Below are positions 1 to 8,959 of a stretch of 14,455 nt of DNA, one piece after another. Within the stretch, counting starts at the first letter, position 1; each line of letters begins with the position of its first letter. Made by a program: the position numbers and the translations under genes. This DNA comes from CAIOHW01 sp046317855 (GTDB taxonomy: Bacteria; Bdellovibrionota; UBA1018): the NCBI GenBank assembly GCA_046317855.1, contig JBKCVM010000094.1:1-14455 (forward strand), in the 5' to 3' direction. The notes beneath the pieces are model-generated. The model was not told the DNA's origin, searched no databases, and saw nothing but the letters and a program-made list of their open reading frames with translations.

Positions 1-2132
1 GGACTCCACTGGCTGAGACTTCGGTCTTCATCCTTCCCCACAAACTGAAGGCCGTGACCGACAGCCAGGGAACATTCAGATTTCAAAATGTCCCCGAGGG
101 ACCCTTGAGCTTTGTCGTCAACAGTGCAGGCTTTTTGAAGCTCGAGCAGCAGGACCTGCTTGCAGCAAGCGATACAACGGCTCGCACCCTCTATCTTGAA
201 CGTGCAGCTTACGGAGAATACGAAACCACGGTCACCAGCAAGCAAGATCGTCGCGATGATTCGAGACGAACCTTGAAAGCCTCTCAAGTTCGCACCCTCC
301 CGGGCGCGGGCGGAGATCCGCTGAGGGCCCTCCAAAACCTTCCGGGCGTCAACCGCCCTGCACCCTTTAGCTCGCAAGTGATCATTCAAGGTTCAGCACC
401 CAAGGACACCCGTTACCTGATCGACGGCCACGAAGTTCCGATCATCTTTCACTTTGGCGGCTTGAGCTCGGTCGTGCTGCCTGATGCACTAGACCGAGTG
501 GACTACCTCACAGCCGGCTATGGCCCTGAGTACGGGCGAGCGCTGGGCGGTCTTGTGGGAGTCTGGACCCGCTCACCCCGATCCGACCGCGTGCACGGGC
601 TTGCCTTTGTGGACCTCCTCAATGCGGGAGGCTACATCGAAGGCCCTGCGGGAAAAGGCCGCTTCTTACTCGGTGCACGCCAGAGCTACATTGGTGCCAT
701 CTTAAAGGCAGCAACACAGGACAACTCGGCTTTTGACCTGACTCTGGCACCCACCTTTGGCGACGTCGTCGGAATCTACGAACGCCCGCTTACCGACCGC
801 GATGATTTTAAACTCGTAGCGGTAGGCTCAAGCGACGAGCTCTCTTTTTTACTCAACCAACCTGCATCGGGAGACCCTTCGATTCGAGGTCAGTTCAATA
901 CTTCAACCCGGTTTTTTAGACTCATCCCTCAACTCACCCATCGCCATAGCTCCCGCACTCTCTCACGCTGGTCGGTGGGATTTGGTCGCGATTGGATTCG
1001 ATTCAACACTACGGAGAACAATTTTGCCATTTCGACCTGGGCGCTCACCACCCGAGGTGAAGTCGAGCGCCGAATGTCCCCCCGCTGGCTCACTCACTGG
1101 GGCTTTGATCATCGTTACAGCTGGACGCGGGTCGATATCCTACTCAATGATGTTTACTTTGACGGCGGCGTTGCCAACCCGTTTTCAAGCGGTGAACTCA
1201 AACAGGTGGGGATCGACGCCCGAACTCCGAGGCTCGGACTCTACTGGCGCAACGAAATTCAAGCAACTGATCGGCTCACACTCCTTCCGTCCACTCGCCT
1301 CGAGTACACGCGCAACAGCTGGAGCAACAAACGAGAAATCACACCACTGGCACGACTCGCTACCCGCTATGAAGCGTGGCCAGGCCTAGCCTTTAGGGCG
1401 GCTGCAGGAACTTACGTGCAGGCTCCAGTCGAGCAAGAATCAAGCCCGAGCTTTGGAAATCCACAGCTGGACAGTCCAAGAGCGTTTCACGCTTCAGCAG
1501 GATTTGACCGCGACTATCGCCAAGGCGGATCCCGGGGCATCCGCTGGAGCGGCGGAACATTCTACCGCGACTTTTGGAACCTCGTGGTCCCCACTACGGA
1601 TGGCTCCAATTATTCAAACTCAGGCACGGGTCGCTCCTACGGAGTTGAAAATCTCGTGCAGCTGGATTTTTCCCCATGGTCCGGCTGGCTCTCCTACACT
1701 CTAGGGCGCAGCACCCGCAGGCAGCCTGGACAGTCTGAGTTTCCGTTTCAGTTTGATCAGACCCACTTACTCACTGCGATTGCTGCACTGGACCTTCCCG
1801 GAAATTGGCGGATCGGCAGTCGCGTACGCTACGCTACCGGCAATCCTTCCACTCCAATCACGGGTGGGGTCTACGACGCCGATAACGATGTCTACTTTCC
1901 GGTGCGTGGGCCTTTTTACTCTCAACGCATTGATTCGTTCTTTCAAATCGATCTTCGTGTGGACAAGAAATGGATCAAAGACACTTGGATCTTGACCGCT
2001 TACTTGGACATCCAAAATGCGACCAACCGCAAGAATCCAGAACAGATCCAGTACGCTTATGATTTTTCGAGCCGTGATGTGGTCGCAGGACTTCCGATCC
2101 TACCCACGCTCGGAGTTCAGGCCGAATTTTAA
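1..2132 (+). CDS. TonB-dependent outer-membrane receptor, 5'-partial
   Basis: The reading frame is open from base 3 to the TAA at 2130-2132, so the start lies before the window. The first ~55 visible residues look like a carboxypeptidase-regulatory (Ig-like) domain, with the pattern TDSQGTFRFQNVPEG. The plug domain follows at about nt 260-600, with LRALQNLPGVNR, a YLIDGHEVP segment, HFGGLSSV and YGPEYGRALGG. The rest is rich in alternating aromatic and polar strands typical of a 22-strand beta-barrel, and it ends in phenylalanine as outer-membrane proteins usually do. Family role: TonB/ExbBD-energised uptake of a bound ligand across the outer membrane. The ligand cannot be told from sequence. 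GTG at 54 is internal and not a start, because the Ig-like domain continues upstream of it. The gene converges on the unknown gene ending at 2146, with 13 bases between the stops. No clear terminator is visible there. Confidence 0.92.
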   Translation, partial: TPLAETSVFILPHKLKAVTDSQGTFRFQNVPEGPLSFVVNSAGFLKLEQQDLLAASDTTARTLYLERAAYGEYETTVTSKQDRRDDSRRTLKASQVRTLPGAGGDPLRALQNLPGVNRPAPFSSQVIIQGSAPKDTRYLIDGHEVPIIFHFGGLSSVVLPDALDRVDYLTAGYGPEYGRALGGLVGVWTRSPRSDRVHGLAFVDLLNAGGYIEGPAGKGRFLLGARQSYIGAILKAATQDNSAFDLTLAPTFGDVVGIYERPLTDRDDFKLVAVGSSDELSFLLNQPASGDPSIRGQFNTSTRFFRLIPQLTHRHSSRTLSRWSVGFGRDWIRFNTTENNFAISTWALTTRGEVERRMSPRWLTHWGFDHRYSWTRVDILLNDVYFDGGVANPFSSGELKQVGIDARTPRLGLYWRNEIQATDRLTLLPSTRLEYTRNSWSNKREITPLARLATRYEAWPGLAFRAAAGTYVQAPVEQESSPSFGNPQLDSPRAFHASAGFDRDYRQGGSRGIRWSGGTFYRDFWNLVVPTTDGSNYSNSGTGRSYGVENLVQLDFSPWSGWLSYTLGRSTRRQPGQSEFPFQFDQTHLLTAIAALDLPGNWRIGSRVRYATGNPSTPITGGVYDADNDVYFPVRGPFYSQRIDSFFQIDLRVDKKWIKDTWILTAYLDIQNATNRKNPEQIQYAYDFSSRDVVAGLPILPTLGVQAEF

Positions 2133-2145
2133 TTTTCAAGCTTTC

Positions 2146-2658
2146 TTAAGGAAACACCTTCTCAAACTCGACAGGTTCGTCTGCTGTTTTACCGGTCCGA
2201 GTGGCCTTTACTTTAAGCACCCCACTCACTACCGCGGTTTGAGCGGGCCAGCTCGACGCGACTTGAAACTTGAGCGGAGCTCGACTGTCCAAAGGGTCAT
2301 AGAGACGAATCTCTTCGCCGTGCACTCCCCGGGTCCACCGCGTGAGCAGAAACTCTGACTCACGGCTCTTGAGCCGAACCCACTCAAGACTCTTGAAGCG
2401 CTCAGCCGAGTCACGCACCGAAAGATGAGTTTTCTTTGAGTCTTGGTCCTGCACCCAGAGTTGATCCGAATCTAAAACTCGCTGTACTACCACTCGCCAG
2501 CTGCTTCCGTTACTGAACTCGAACTCAGATACGTGCTTGATTTTTTTAGCAGCAATTTCTTCTAAAACAGGAGGAGTCAACGCATTCTGTGACTTTGCAT
2601 CCACTTTGGCCATCACGCAAAGTGAAAGCCCCACTGCGATCCACCAGAGCCGTTTCAT
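2146..2658 (-). CDS. Exported protein of unknown function
   Basis: 170 residues. The start is the ATG at 2658-2656, which overlaps the TGA of the upstream gene as ATGA, so translation is probably coupled. The N-terminus MKRLWWIAVGLSLCVMAKVDA is a classical signal peptide with cleavage likely after VDA. The mature part is mixed alpha/beta with a predicted beta-rich centre (WRVVVQRVLDSDQLWVQD, EFLLTRWTRG, PLKFQVASSW). It has no cysteines, no further membrane segment and no motif I recognise. It is the last gene of a leftward three-gene unit behind an exported lysozyme-fold protein, so a periplasmic role linked to that protein is a reasonable inference. The function itself is unknown. Confidence 0.8.
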   Translation of the reverse strand: MKRLWWIAVGLSLCVMAKVDAKSQNALTPPVLEEIAAKKIKHVSEFEFSNGSSWRVVVQRVLDSDQLWVQDQDSKKTHLSVRDSAERFKSLEWVRLKSRESEFLLTRWTRGVHGEEIRLYDPLDSRAPLKFQVASSWPAQTAVVSGVLKVKATRTGKTADEPVEFEKVFP

Positions 2659-3893
2659 TTCATCTTCTCCAAACAGTCAGATGGGGTTTCTTTGGTCTGA
2701 GCTAGCGCCTTCATGCAGGGTAAACAAATCTCCCTCACGTGAGTCACGTAAGAATCGGCTCGATCCGTGTCATACCGAAAAATAGTTTCACTCAAGAGCG
2801 AAGTGTCTGCCTGAGAGGCCTGGGCCTGAGCGCTCTCGGTTTGGGCCTCTTTGAGCCGAGCGCTTGCCAAGTCATTCTTCAAGTCATTGTTGGCGATTCG
2901 AGCCTTCTCACTCAAGGTTCGATAAAGAATTTCCATCTGCAGAGGCACATCGTCATTCAGGGCTTCAAAAACCTCGTTTGCTGAGCTCTTCTCATAGCCC
3001 TGAACGGTGGAGAGCCTGAGCTTCCCCTCTTCCCACATCCCTTTCAAAGTGCTGCGAGTCATTTGGCCCAACCCATGAGCACTCGAGAGGTACTTACCCC
3101 GGCCCTCGGGCGCGCAAAAAGTGTAATTGACTCGATGAGGAGTCAGATTTCCTCGGGTTTCTTGAAATGCAATACAAGCCACGAGCTCAGGGGTGACGAC
3201 CCCGCTCAAGCCCGCCTTCGAACTTGCCAGAAGCTCGCCCGTGCGCCGAGCATGGGCATAGACCCGCTCCGCACGCTGCTTTTCAGTAAACTCTGCCCAC
3301 AACGCTTTTTGTGGCGGAACCCCGAGCTCGGCCTTGTAGAGTTCGTTGAGCTTAGCATGACACTCTTTTCCAGAAAGGTTCTTCACCGAGTCTCGCAGAG
3401 TCTTGTACGTTCCGCGCCCGAGCCTCCGATCCGACGCGAGATTTGCAGAACTTGTTGAATCGATTGGCGCCTGCCCCAGCACCTGGGTGCCCCTGATTTC
3501 AACCGCACCCCTTTCACTCCCAGGGGTGGACTGGGGGGAGCATCCCGGTTTGGCCCCGCCACGATTGATTGCCTCGAGGGTCTTGAGAAATTCTTCGAGG
3601 GCCGTCACCTCAAGGTACTTTCCGTTGACCCAACCCTCAAGTTCACGGCCATCCACCGCCAGAAATCGAATTTTGAGCCAACTCGACTGCCCTAAGATTT
3701 TACGATCCAAAACCGTTACGTCATGATCGCAATCCAAGGTTGAAACAATTTTAGAACCCGCACCGGGCTCCGCCCTAACATTGAGCTGGGTGCATTGGGC
3801 CACCCGACCTCGAACCCCTTCTTGTTGAGCCCAGGTGACCGGATTGCTCAGATTCAGGGCAAGAATAGAGATCCCTAAAACACTCCACCCCAA
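2655..3893 (-). CDS. Exported SH3-domain and lysozyme-fold (SLT-like) protein
   Basis: 412 residues from a TTG at 3893. The N-terminus is a hydrophobic signal peptide ending near TWA (residue 22). Residues ~28-96 form a bacterial SH3 domain (LNVRAEPGAGSKIVSTL, WLKIRFL, EGWVNGKYLEV), a type that often binds peptidoglycan. Residues ~234-385 resemble a lysozyme-fold transglycosylase: E245 in the context AFQETRG is the candidate catalytic acid, followed by SAHGLGQMTRST at 271-282. An alanine/glutamine-rich segment (~340-365) interrupts the later part of this domain. Cysteines are numerous (34, 55, 118, 178, 240, 260, 390, 393, 407), which suits an oxidised periplasmic protein. The start is uncertain: TTG has no good ribosome-binding site, the n-region lacks a positive charge, and the frame is open back to the TAA at 3918-3920 with only non-standard codons such as CTG available. 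Peptidoglycan cleavage is inferred from the fold. Confidence 0.78.
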   Translation of the reverse strand: MGWSVLGISILALNLSNPVTWAQQEGVRGRVAQCTQLNVRAEPGAGSKIVSTLDCDHDVTVLDRKILGQSSWLKIRFLAVDGRELEGWVNGKYLEVTALEEFLKTLEAINRGGAKPGCSPQSTPGSERGAVEIRGTQVLGQAPIDSTSSANLASDRRLGRGTYKTLRDSVKNLSGKECHAKLNELYKAELGVPPQKALWAEFTEKQRAERVYAHARRTGELLASSKAGLSGVVTPELVACIAFQETRGNLTPHRVNYTFCAPEGRGKYLSSAHGLGQMTRSTLKGMWEEGKLRLSTVQGYEKSSANEVFEALNDDVPLQMEILYRTLSEKARIANNDLKNDLASARLKEAQTESAQAQASQADTSLLSETIFRYDTDRADSYVTHVREICLPCMKALAQTKETPSDCLEKMK

Positions 3894-3917
3894 CTGGGCC
3901 AGAAATTTAGCCAGAAC

Positions 3918-4334
3918 TTAATCCCCCCGGATGGGCGAAAGCCTTCGACCGAGCTCGTAGCCCCCCACTGCAAATAGAAGCACAATCGGAAGATTAAACA
4001 TATAAGAAGTCATGAGCCCCATCAGCACGGGCCCCAGTCCTATTTGGGGACCCGCAGGCTCTCTCCAGATCTGCAGCAGCGTAAACCCCACCGATTCGAT
4101 GAAAGTCAGCAGGGCCGTCATCGCCAGAGCTTGAAATCGAACCAATCCGCAGCCCCAGGCCAAAACCAGGGGCAGGGCCAAAATCACCATCACCCGGAAA
4201 AGAACGAAAAAAAAATTACCCAAAGATTCACCCAGCGTGGACTGAGCCACGGGGCCCAGCACAAACCGCCAAACTCCCTGGAGCGCCACTGCAAGCAAAA
4301 AGATCAAGATCGGGCGAGAAATGAGTTTGCGCAT
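3918..4334 (-). CDS. Small integral membrane protein of unknown function
   Basis: 138 residues from the ATG at 4334-4332, giving MRKLISRPILIFLLAV. An in-frame TTG at 4355 would add seven residues. ATG is preferred because GGAG lies 11 bases upstream and the positively charged RK then sits at the membrane entry. Four hydrophobic segments are visible: about residues 8-24, 40-62, 66-87 and 100-123, separated by short loops. The C-terminus is polar and charged (GRRLSPIRGD). I do not recognise the family; its size and topology are like MreD-type proteins, but no motif supports that. It heads the leftward unit, 24 bases upstream of the lysozyme-fold gene, and is divergent from the actC-like gene with 68 bases between the two starts. 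Confidence 0.72.
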   Translation of the reverse strand: MRKLISRPILIFLLAVALQGVWRFVLGPVAQSTLGESLGNFFFVLFRVMVILALPLVLAWGCGLVRFQALAMTALLTFIESVGFTLLQIWREPAGPQIGLGPVLMGLMTSYMFNLPIVLLFAVGGYELGRRLSPIRGD

Positions 4335-4402
4335 GGAACCAAATTCTCCGAACAATTCGAGATTTACAAGCTCAGCCGCTTCGATTTAAATCCCAAGATA
4401 CA

Positions 4403-5758
<1,356 letters not shown>

Positions 5759-5786
5759 AACAAGGCGCAGCCGAAACACTAGGGTG

Positions 5787-5817
5787 GCCGCCGACCAGTG
5801 GTCGGCGCCTTTTCCTT
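5787..5817 (+). terminator. Rho-independent terminator after actC
   Basis: A GC-rich hairpin has GCCGACC at 5790-5796, loop AGT, and GGTCGGC at 5800-5806. It is extended by a C5789-G5807 pair and followed by TTTT at 5810-5813 and a further TT. It lies 29 bases after the actC stop, with no plus-strand gene in between, so it should end actC transcription. Confidence 0.85.
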
Positions 5818-5830
5818 AAGTACTGCGTCA
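5808..5830. repeat. 23-base post-terminator repeat, copy 1
   Basis: The sequence CCTTTTCCTTAAG, then TAC, then TGCGTCA spans the T-tract of the actC terminator and the bases after it. It matches the element at 10327-10349 at 19 of 23 positions and in the same place relative to a hairpin terminator. The function is unknown. Confidence 0.55.
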
Positions 5831-5860
5831 TAGCTACCCAAAAAAACTGGGAGGCACTTC

Positions 5861-6142
5861 TTGCTCCGTCTTGGTGTCGCCCTGATCCTGGCCTCGTTTC
5901 TTCCTTGGCTGGTGCTTCCTGCCGTTCCGTGGCTTGCCCATGGGGCCGTAAATCAGGCCAAGCTCTCGGGTGCCCTCATCGCCCTGGGCGAAGTACTCTT
6001 CTGGCCTGGACTGGCTCTTGCGGGAAAACCCGCCTGGAAGACTGCCAAGGCTCACGGATGGCGTCGAATGATCCCCGCCCTTGTGAAGATCCTCATCCGC
6101 GGAGAGACACTCAAAGTCGACAACCCACCCGATAACAATTGA
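5861..6142 (+). CDS. Small two-helix membrane protein (transporter-suffix-domain-like)
   Basis: 93 residues from TTG at 5861, which is supported by GGGAGG at 5849-5854 about six bases upstream. The first hydrophobic segment (residues ~4-22) contains the pattern LASFLPWLVLPAVPWL. The second (~37-53) contains SGALIALGEVLFWPGLALAGKPA. The tail is basic (KTAKAHGWRRMIPALVKILIRGE). This arrangement, two short helices with a GEVLFW-type second helix followed by GK, matches small proteins annotated as transporter suffix domain-containing; the assignment is from memory of the family pattern and is tentative. It is 32 bases upstream of the deoxyhypusine-synthase-like gene in the same direction, so the two are probably co-transcribed. 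Confidence 0.68.
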   Translation: MLRLGVALILASFLPWLVLPAVPWLAHGAVNQAKLSGALIALGEVLFWPGLALAGKPAWKTAKAHGWRRMIPALVKILIRGETLKVDNPPDNN

Positions 6143-6174
6143 CCAAAGCCTCTGGCGTTGGCTAACTCCCGCGC

Positions 6175-7158
6175 ATGGCAAACAAAACGCGCGGACCGAT
6201 TTCGCAGTTCATCACCCACCACTACCGGCACTTCAACGCTGCAGCGCTCGTCGACGCAGCCAAGGGTTACGAAAAACACATCGACCAGGGCGGCAAGATG
6301 ATGGTCACTCTTGCCGGCGCGATGAGCACGGCCGAACTAGGACTTTCGCTCGCCGAAATGATCCGCCAGGACAAGGTTCACCTGATCAGCTGCACCGGAG
6401 CCAATCTCGAAGAGGACATCTTTAACCTGGTCGCCCACGACCATTACGTGCGCGTGCCTAACTACCGCGAGCTCAGCCCCGCCGATGAACAAAAGCTTCT
6501 CGATCGCCACTTGAACCGCGTGACCGACACCTGCATCCCTGAAGAGGAAGCCATGCGCCGCATCGAGCGCGCCATCACCGACGAGTGGGTCAAGGCCGAC
6601 AAATCGGGAGAACGCTACTTTCCGCATGAGTTTTTCTACAAGATCATCAAGAGCGGAGCGCTCAAGCAGTACTACCAGATCGACCCCAAGAACTCCTGGA
6701 TGGTGGCTGCAGCTGAAAAGAACCTCCCCATCATCTGCCCCGGATGGGAAGACGCGACGCTTGGAAACATGTTCGCAGGCGCAGTGCTTCGCGGCGACGT
6801 CAAGAATGTCCACACCGTGCGCACGGGCATCGAGTACATGACCTGGCTCGCAAAGTTCTACCAGGACACCACCAAGAGCACGTCGCTCGGAATGTTCCAG
6901 ATCGGCGGCGGGATTGCAGGCGACTTCCCCATTTGCGTCGTACCCATGCTCCACCAGGACATGGGGATCAAAGCCCGCCTCTGGGGCTACTTCTGTCAGA
7001 TCTCGGATTCGACCACGAGCTATGGGTCGTACTCGGGTGCCGTCCCCAACGAAAAGATCACCTGGGGCAAGCTCGGCATTGATACCCCTAAGTACATCAT
7101 CGAAAGCGACGCCACGATCGTGGCCCCGCTGGTCTTCAGCTACGTTCTGGGCTGGTAA
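6175..7158 (+). CDS. Deoxyhypusine synthase-like protein
   Basis: 327 residues, full length for the bacterial DHS-like family. Features visible: MVTLAGAMSTAELG (~43-56) and SCTGANLEED (72-81), the NAD-binding start; PIICPGWEDATLGNM (~185-199); GGGIAGDFPICVVPM (244-258); and SYSGAVPNEKITWGK (285-299). Eukaryotic DHS has GGGVVKHH, whose lysine forms the covalent enzyme-aminobutyl intermediate. Aligning the glycines places Gly249 at the lysine position, so true deoxyhypusine synthesis is unlikely. Bacteria also lack the eIF5A substrate. Bacterial DHS-like proteins have been linked to polyamine synthesis, such as homospermidine or spermidine production from putrescine and another polyamine or aminobutyl donor; that activity here is inference. 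ATG at 6175 is the natural family start although no ribosome-binding site is evident. The 3' end overlaps the convergent glycosyltransferase gene by 19 bases. Confidence 0.92.
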   Translation: MANKTRGPISQFITHHYRHFNAAALVDAAKGYEKHIDQGGKMMVTLAGAMSTAELGLSLAEMIRQDKVHLISCTGANLEEDIFNLVAHDHYVRVPNYRELSPADEQKLLDRHLNRVTDTCIPEEEAMRRIERAITDEWVKADKSGERYFPHEFFYKIIKSGALKQYYQIDPKNSWMVAAAEKNLPIICPGWEDATLGNMFAGAVLRGDVKNVHTVRTGIEYMTWLAKFYQDTTKSTSLGMFQIGGGIAGDFPICVVPMLHQDMGIKARLWGYFCQISDSTTSYGSYSGAVPNEKITWGKLGIDTPKYIIESDATIVAPLVFSYVLGW

Positions 7159-8372
7159 CCGGGCCGCCGAGCGGAGCCGGGGTTACCCAGGACCTGGGAG
7201 CCCATCTGCGAAAAAAGAAGCAGCATCACCCCGAAGAAGGGCAGATTCCACGCGGCAACTCGGGCATACCCCTCCTGCCCCAGCAGCCCTCGTCCGGTGA
7301 GCGTGTAAAACACGAAAAATCCAAGCAGCCCGAACCAGCGCCGGTTGACCTCCAGAAGGCTCAACATCGCCAACGGAAGATAGAACAAGCCCATGTTGAA
7401 CCAGCTTGCAGGGTTGATCAGCGGAATCCAGTAGAGAGCCACGGCAAAAAGCCTGGCACGAACCTGCACGGTCATCCGTGAAGGATCCAGGAAGGGCCCA
7501 ATAAAAAACGGCGTCATCAGCAGAAGCGCCACCGGCAGCGTCGCGGCCATCGGCGACAAGTCCACGCCGAGCGAAGCAAATACCCGGGCAAAAAATGCAG
7601 GAAGGTTCTGGAAGGTGCTCGCATGCAGCGAACCATAGTTGCGGTCATCCGCCAGGACGCGCAAATGCTGGCTGAATAGCTCAAGGCCCTGCTCCCAACC
7701 TGACAAAAAGAACGGGGCCGCGTACAAAACTGCAAAGCTTCCAGCCGCCCAGCCCAGCGCGCGCCAGCGCCGCTCCCAAAAAAAATAGCCCATCCCCATT
7801 AACGGAAAGAACTTGATCGAACAACAGAACCCAAGAAGGATTCCAGAGGCCCGCGGCCTGGCCTCCCGAAGCAGGTAAACCGCCGCCATCAGCGCGAACA
7901 GCACGCCGTTCAAATTGGCGCTCAGGAGCACATCATTGATAGCCCGCGAATTGAAAAGCAGGGCTCCCCACGCCAGAAAGGCCTGCTGCGCGGGCGCAGG
8001 CGTCCGTCCCGTCGCCTCCTTGCAGATCCGCAATGAAAACCAGACGCCCAGGCCCAGGCTGGCCCAGATCAGGAGATAAAAAAGCGCCTTCCCCTGCCAC
8101 TCCCCGAGGGCGGCAAACGGCGCAAAAAAATAGGCGGCAACAATGGGGTAAAGAAACCCCCCCATTCCTTGAAGCTCGGGCTGATAGACTTCGGCGACCC
8201 TGCCCTCGAGGATCCATTTTCCAGCCCGATAGTAAGTGGAGTAATCCACCGCATGCTGCCGGAAATGAACGCCCGTCATCCAGAGCTGCACAAGAAGCAC
8301 CGCAGCAAGGACCCAGAAATGCCCGCGCCAGGTCGAGAATCGCTTGAGGGCCTGAACGGGCGTGATCTGCAT
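7140..8372 (-). CDS. GT87 (DUF2029)-type membrane glycosyltransferase
   Basis: 410 residues with a first membrane helix at ~17-34, then the short loop containing D43 in the pattern AVDYSTYYRAG and a downstream EGRVAEVYQPE. This arrangement (Asp in the first non-cytoplasmic loop, YY, then a YP segment, here FLYPI) is typical of GT-C-fold enzymes of family GT87, which use polyprenyl-phosphate-linked sugars. About nine to eleven further hydrophobic helices follow, including GILLGFCCSIKFFPL, a pattern common in this family around the lysine between helices. Donor and acceptor are not predictable. The ATG at 8372 has GAGG five bases upstream. It is divergent from the gene at 8453 and convergent with the DHS-like gene. 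Family assignment is fairly secure; the exact activity is not. Confidence 0.82.
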   Translation of the reverse strand: MQITPVQALKRFSTWRGHFWVLAAVLLVQLWMTGVHFRQHAVDYSTYYRAGKWILEGRVAEVYQPELQGMGGFLYPIVAAYFFAPFAALGEWQGKALFYLLIWASLGLGVWFSLRICKEATGRTPAPAQQAFLAWGALLFNSRAINDVLLSANLNGVLFALMAAVYLLREARPRASGILLGFCCSIKFFPLMGMGYFFWERRWRALGWAAGSFAVLYAAPFFLSGWEQGLELFSQHLRVLADDRNYGSLHASTFQNLPAFFARVFASLGVDLSPMAATLPVALLLMTPFFIGPFLDPSRMTVQVRARLFAVALYWIPLINPASWFNMGLFYLPLAMLSLLEVNRRWFGLLGFFVFYTLTGRGLLGQEGYARVAAWNLPFFGVMLLLFSQMGSQVLGNPGSARRPGYQPRT

Positions 8373-8375
8373 CGA

Positions 8376-8400
8376 ATCCTCTGCTACCTCAGTTGAGGAT
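8376..8400 (-). promoter_or_regulatory. Ribosome-binding-site hairpins before the GT87 gene
   Basis: Reading the minus strand, AUCCUC (8400-8395) can pair with the Shine-Dalgarno segment GAGGAU (8381-8376). Its CCUC (8398-8395) can instead pair with the nearer GAGG (8390-8387) across an AACU loop, leaving the Shine-Dalgarno free. The two hairpins exclude each other. No ligand-binding RNA class is recognised, and this may be chance. Confidence 0.3.
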
Positions 8401-8452
8401 CCGAATGGCAGAAAAACTGTAAAGCAATGCTCAAAAAGAAAGGCCCGCTCCC

Positions 8453-8959
8453 TTGAACTGGCTTACTGACAAAAAGAAAAAGATCATACCCCCTGGCAGC
8501 GCATCACTCGTGCCTGTGGCGGCCGCTGTGGCCGCCCTCAGCTGGAGCCTTCCGCTTCATGCCATGAAGATCGAAACCCAGGTCAGGCTCAGGGGCCTGG
8601 ACCGAACCCTCACCATCACCCACGATGAGCCAGGGCAGCCCAACACGCTCACACTGGACTTCCAAGAACAGCGAATGGTGTTCAGACTTGAAACCTTCAA
8701 TCCGAGCGCGGGAATCGTTGCCTCGAGTCGAGAGTTCCAAGACGACAACAAGATTAAGCGCGAGACGGCCAATCTTTTTTTAGATCCGTTGCTCATGGCA
8801 CGCTTCAAACGCGCGCCCGAGTGGAGCGCTAAGGGAATGGGGTTCTTAAACTCAAGCGAAGTGCACTGCCCTCCCGAAAGCAACGCAGTGCTTAGGTACC
8901 AGCAGACTCACAGCCCACGCGTGACTCTGGGAAACTGCCTGAGGCTCCCGCTTGAATAA
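8453..8959 (+). CDS. Exported protein of unknown function
   Basis: 168 residues from TTG at 8453, with AGAAAGG about ten bases upstream. The N-terminus has a lysine-rich n-region (TDKKKK), a hydrophobic run (ASLVPVAAAVAALSWSL) and a likely signal-peptidase site after LHA (residue 37). No other in-frame start gives a signal peptide. The mature part begins KIETQVRLRGLDRTLTITHDE and looks beta-rich. It has two cysteines near the C-terminus (SSEVHCPPESN and GNCLRL) that could form a disulfide. No family recognised. Its last eight bases overlap the start of the DUF983 gene, so the two are an operon and probably translationally coupled. Confidence 0.75.
   Translation: MNWLTDKKKKIIPPGSASLVPVAAAVAALSWSLPLHAMKIETQVRLRGLDRTLTITHDEPGQPNTLTLDFQEQRMVFRLETFNPSAGIVASSREFQDDNKIKRETANLFLDPLLMARFKRAPEWSAKGMGFLNSSEVHCPPESNAVLRYQQTHSPRVTLGNCLRLPLE

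Noticed and set aside
6337..6954. Long open frame on the minus strand opposite the DHS-like gene (205 codons)
   Set aside because: It lies wholly opposite a well-conserved gene, lacks a ribosome-binding site, and resembles no known family.
8427..8456. Nine-codon leader peptide (MLKKKGPLP) overlapping the TTG of the secreted-protein gene
   Set aside because: It has no ribosome-binding site and no attenuator-like codon run or alternative hairpins. Overlap with TTG is likely chance.
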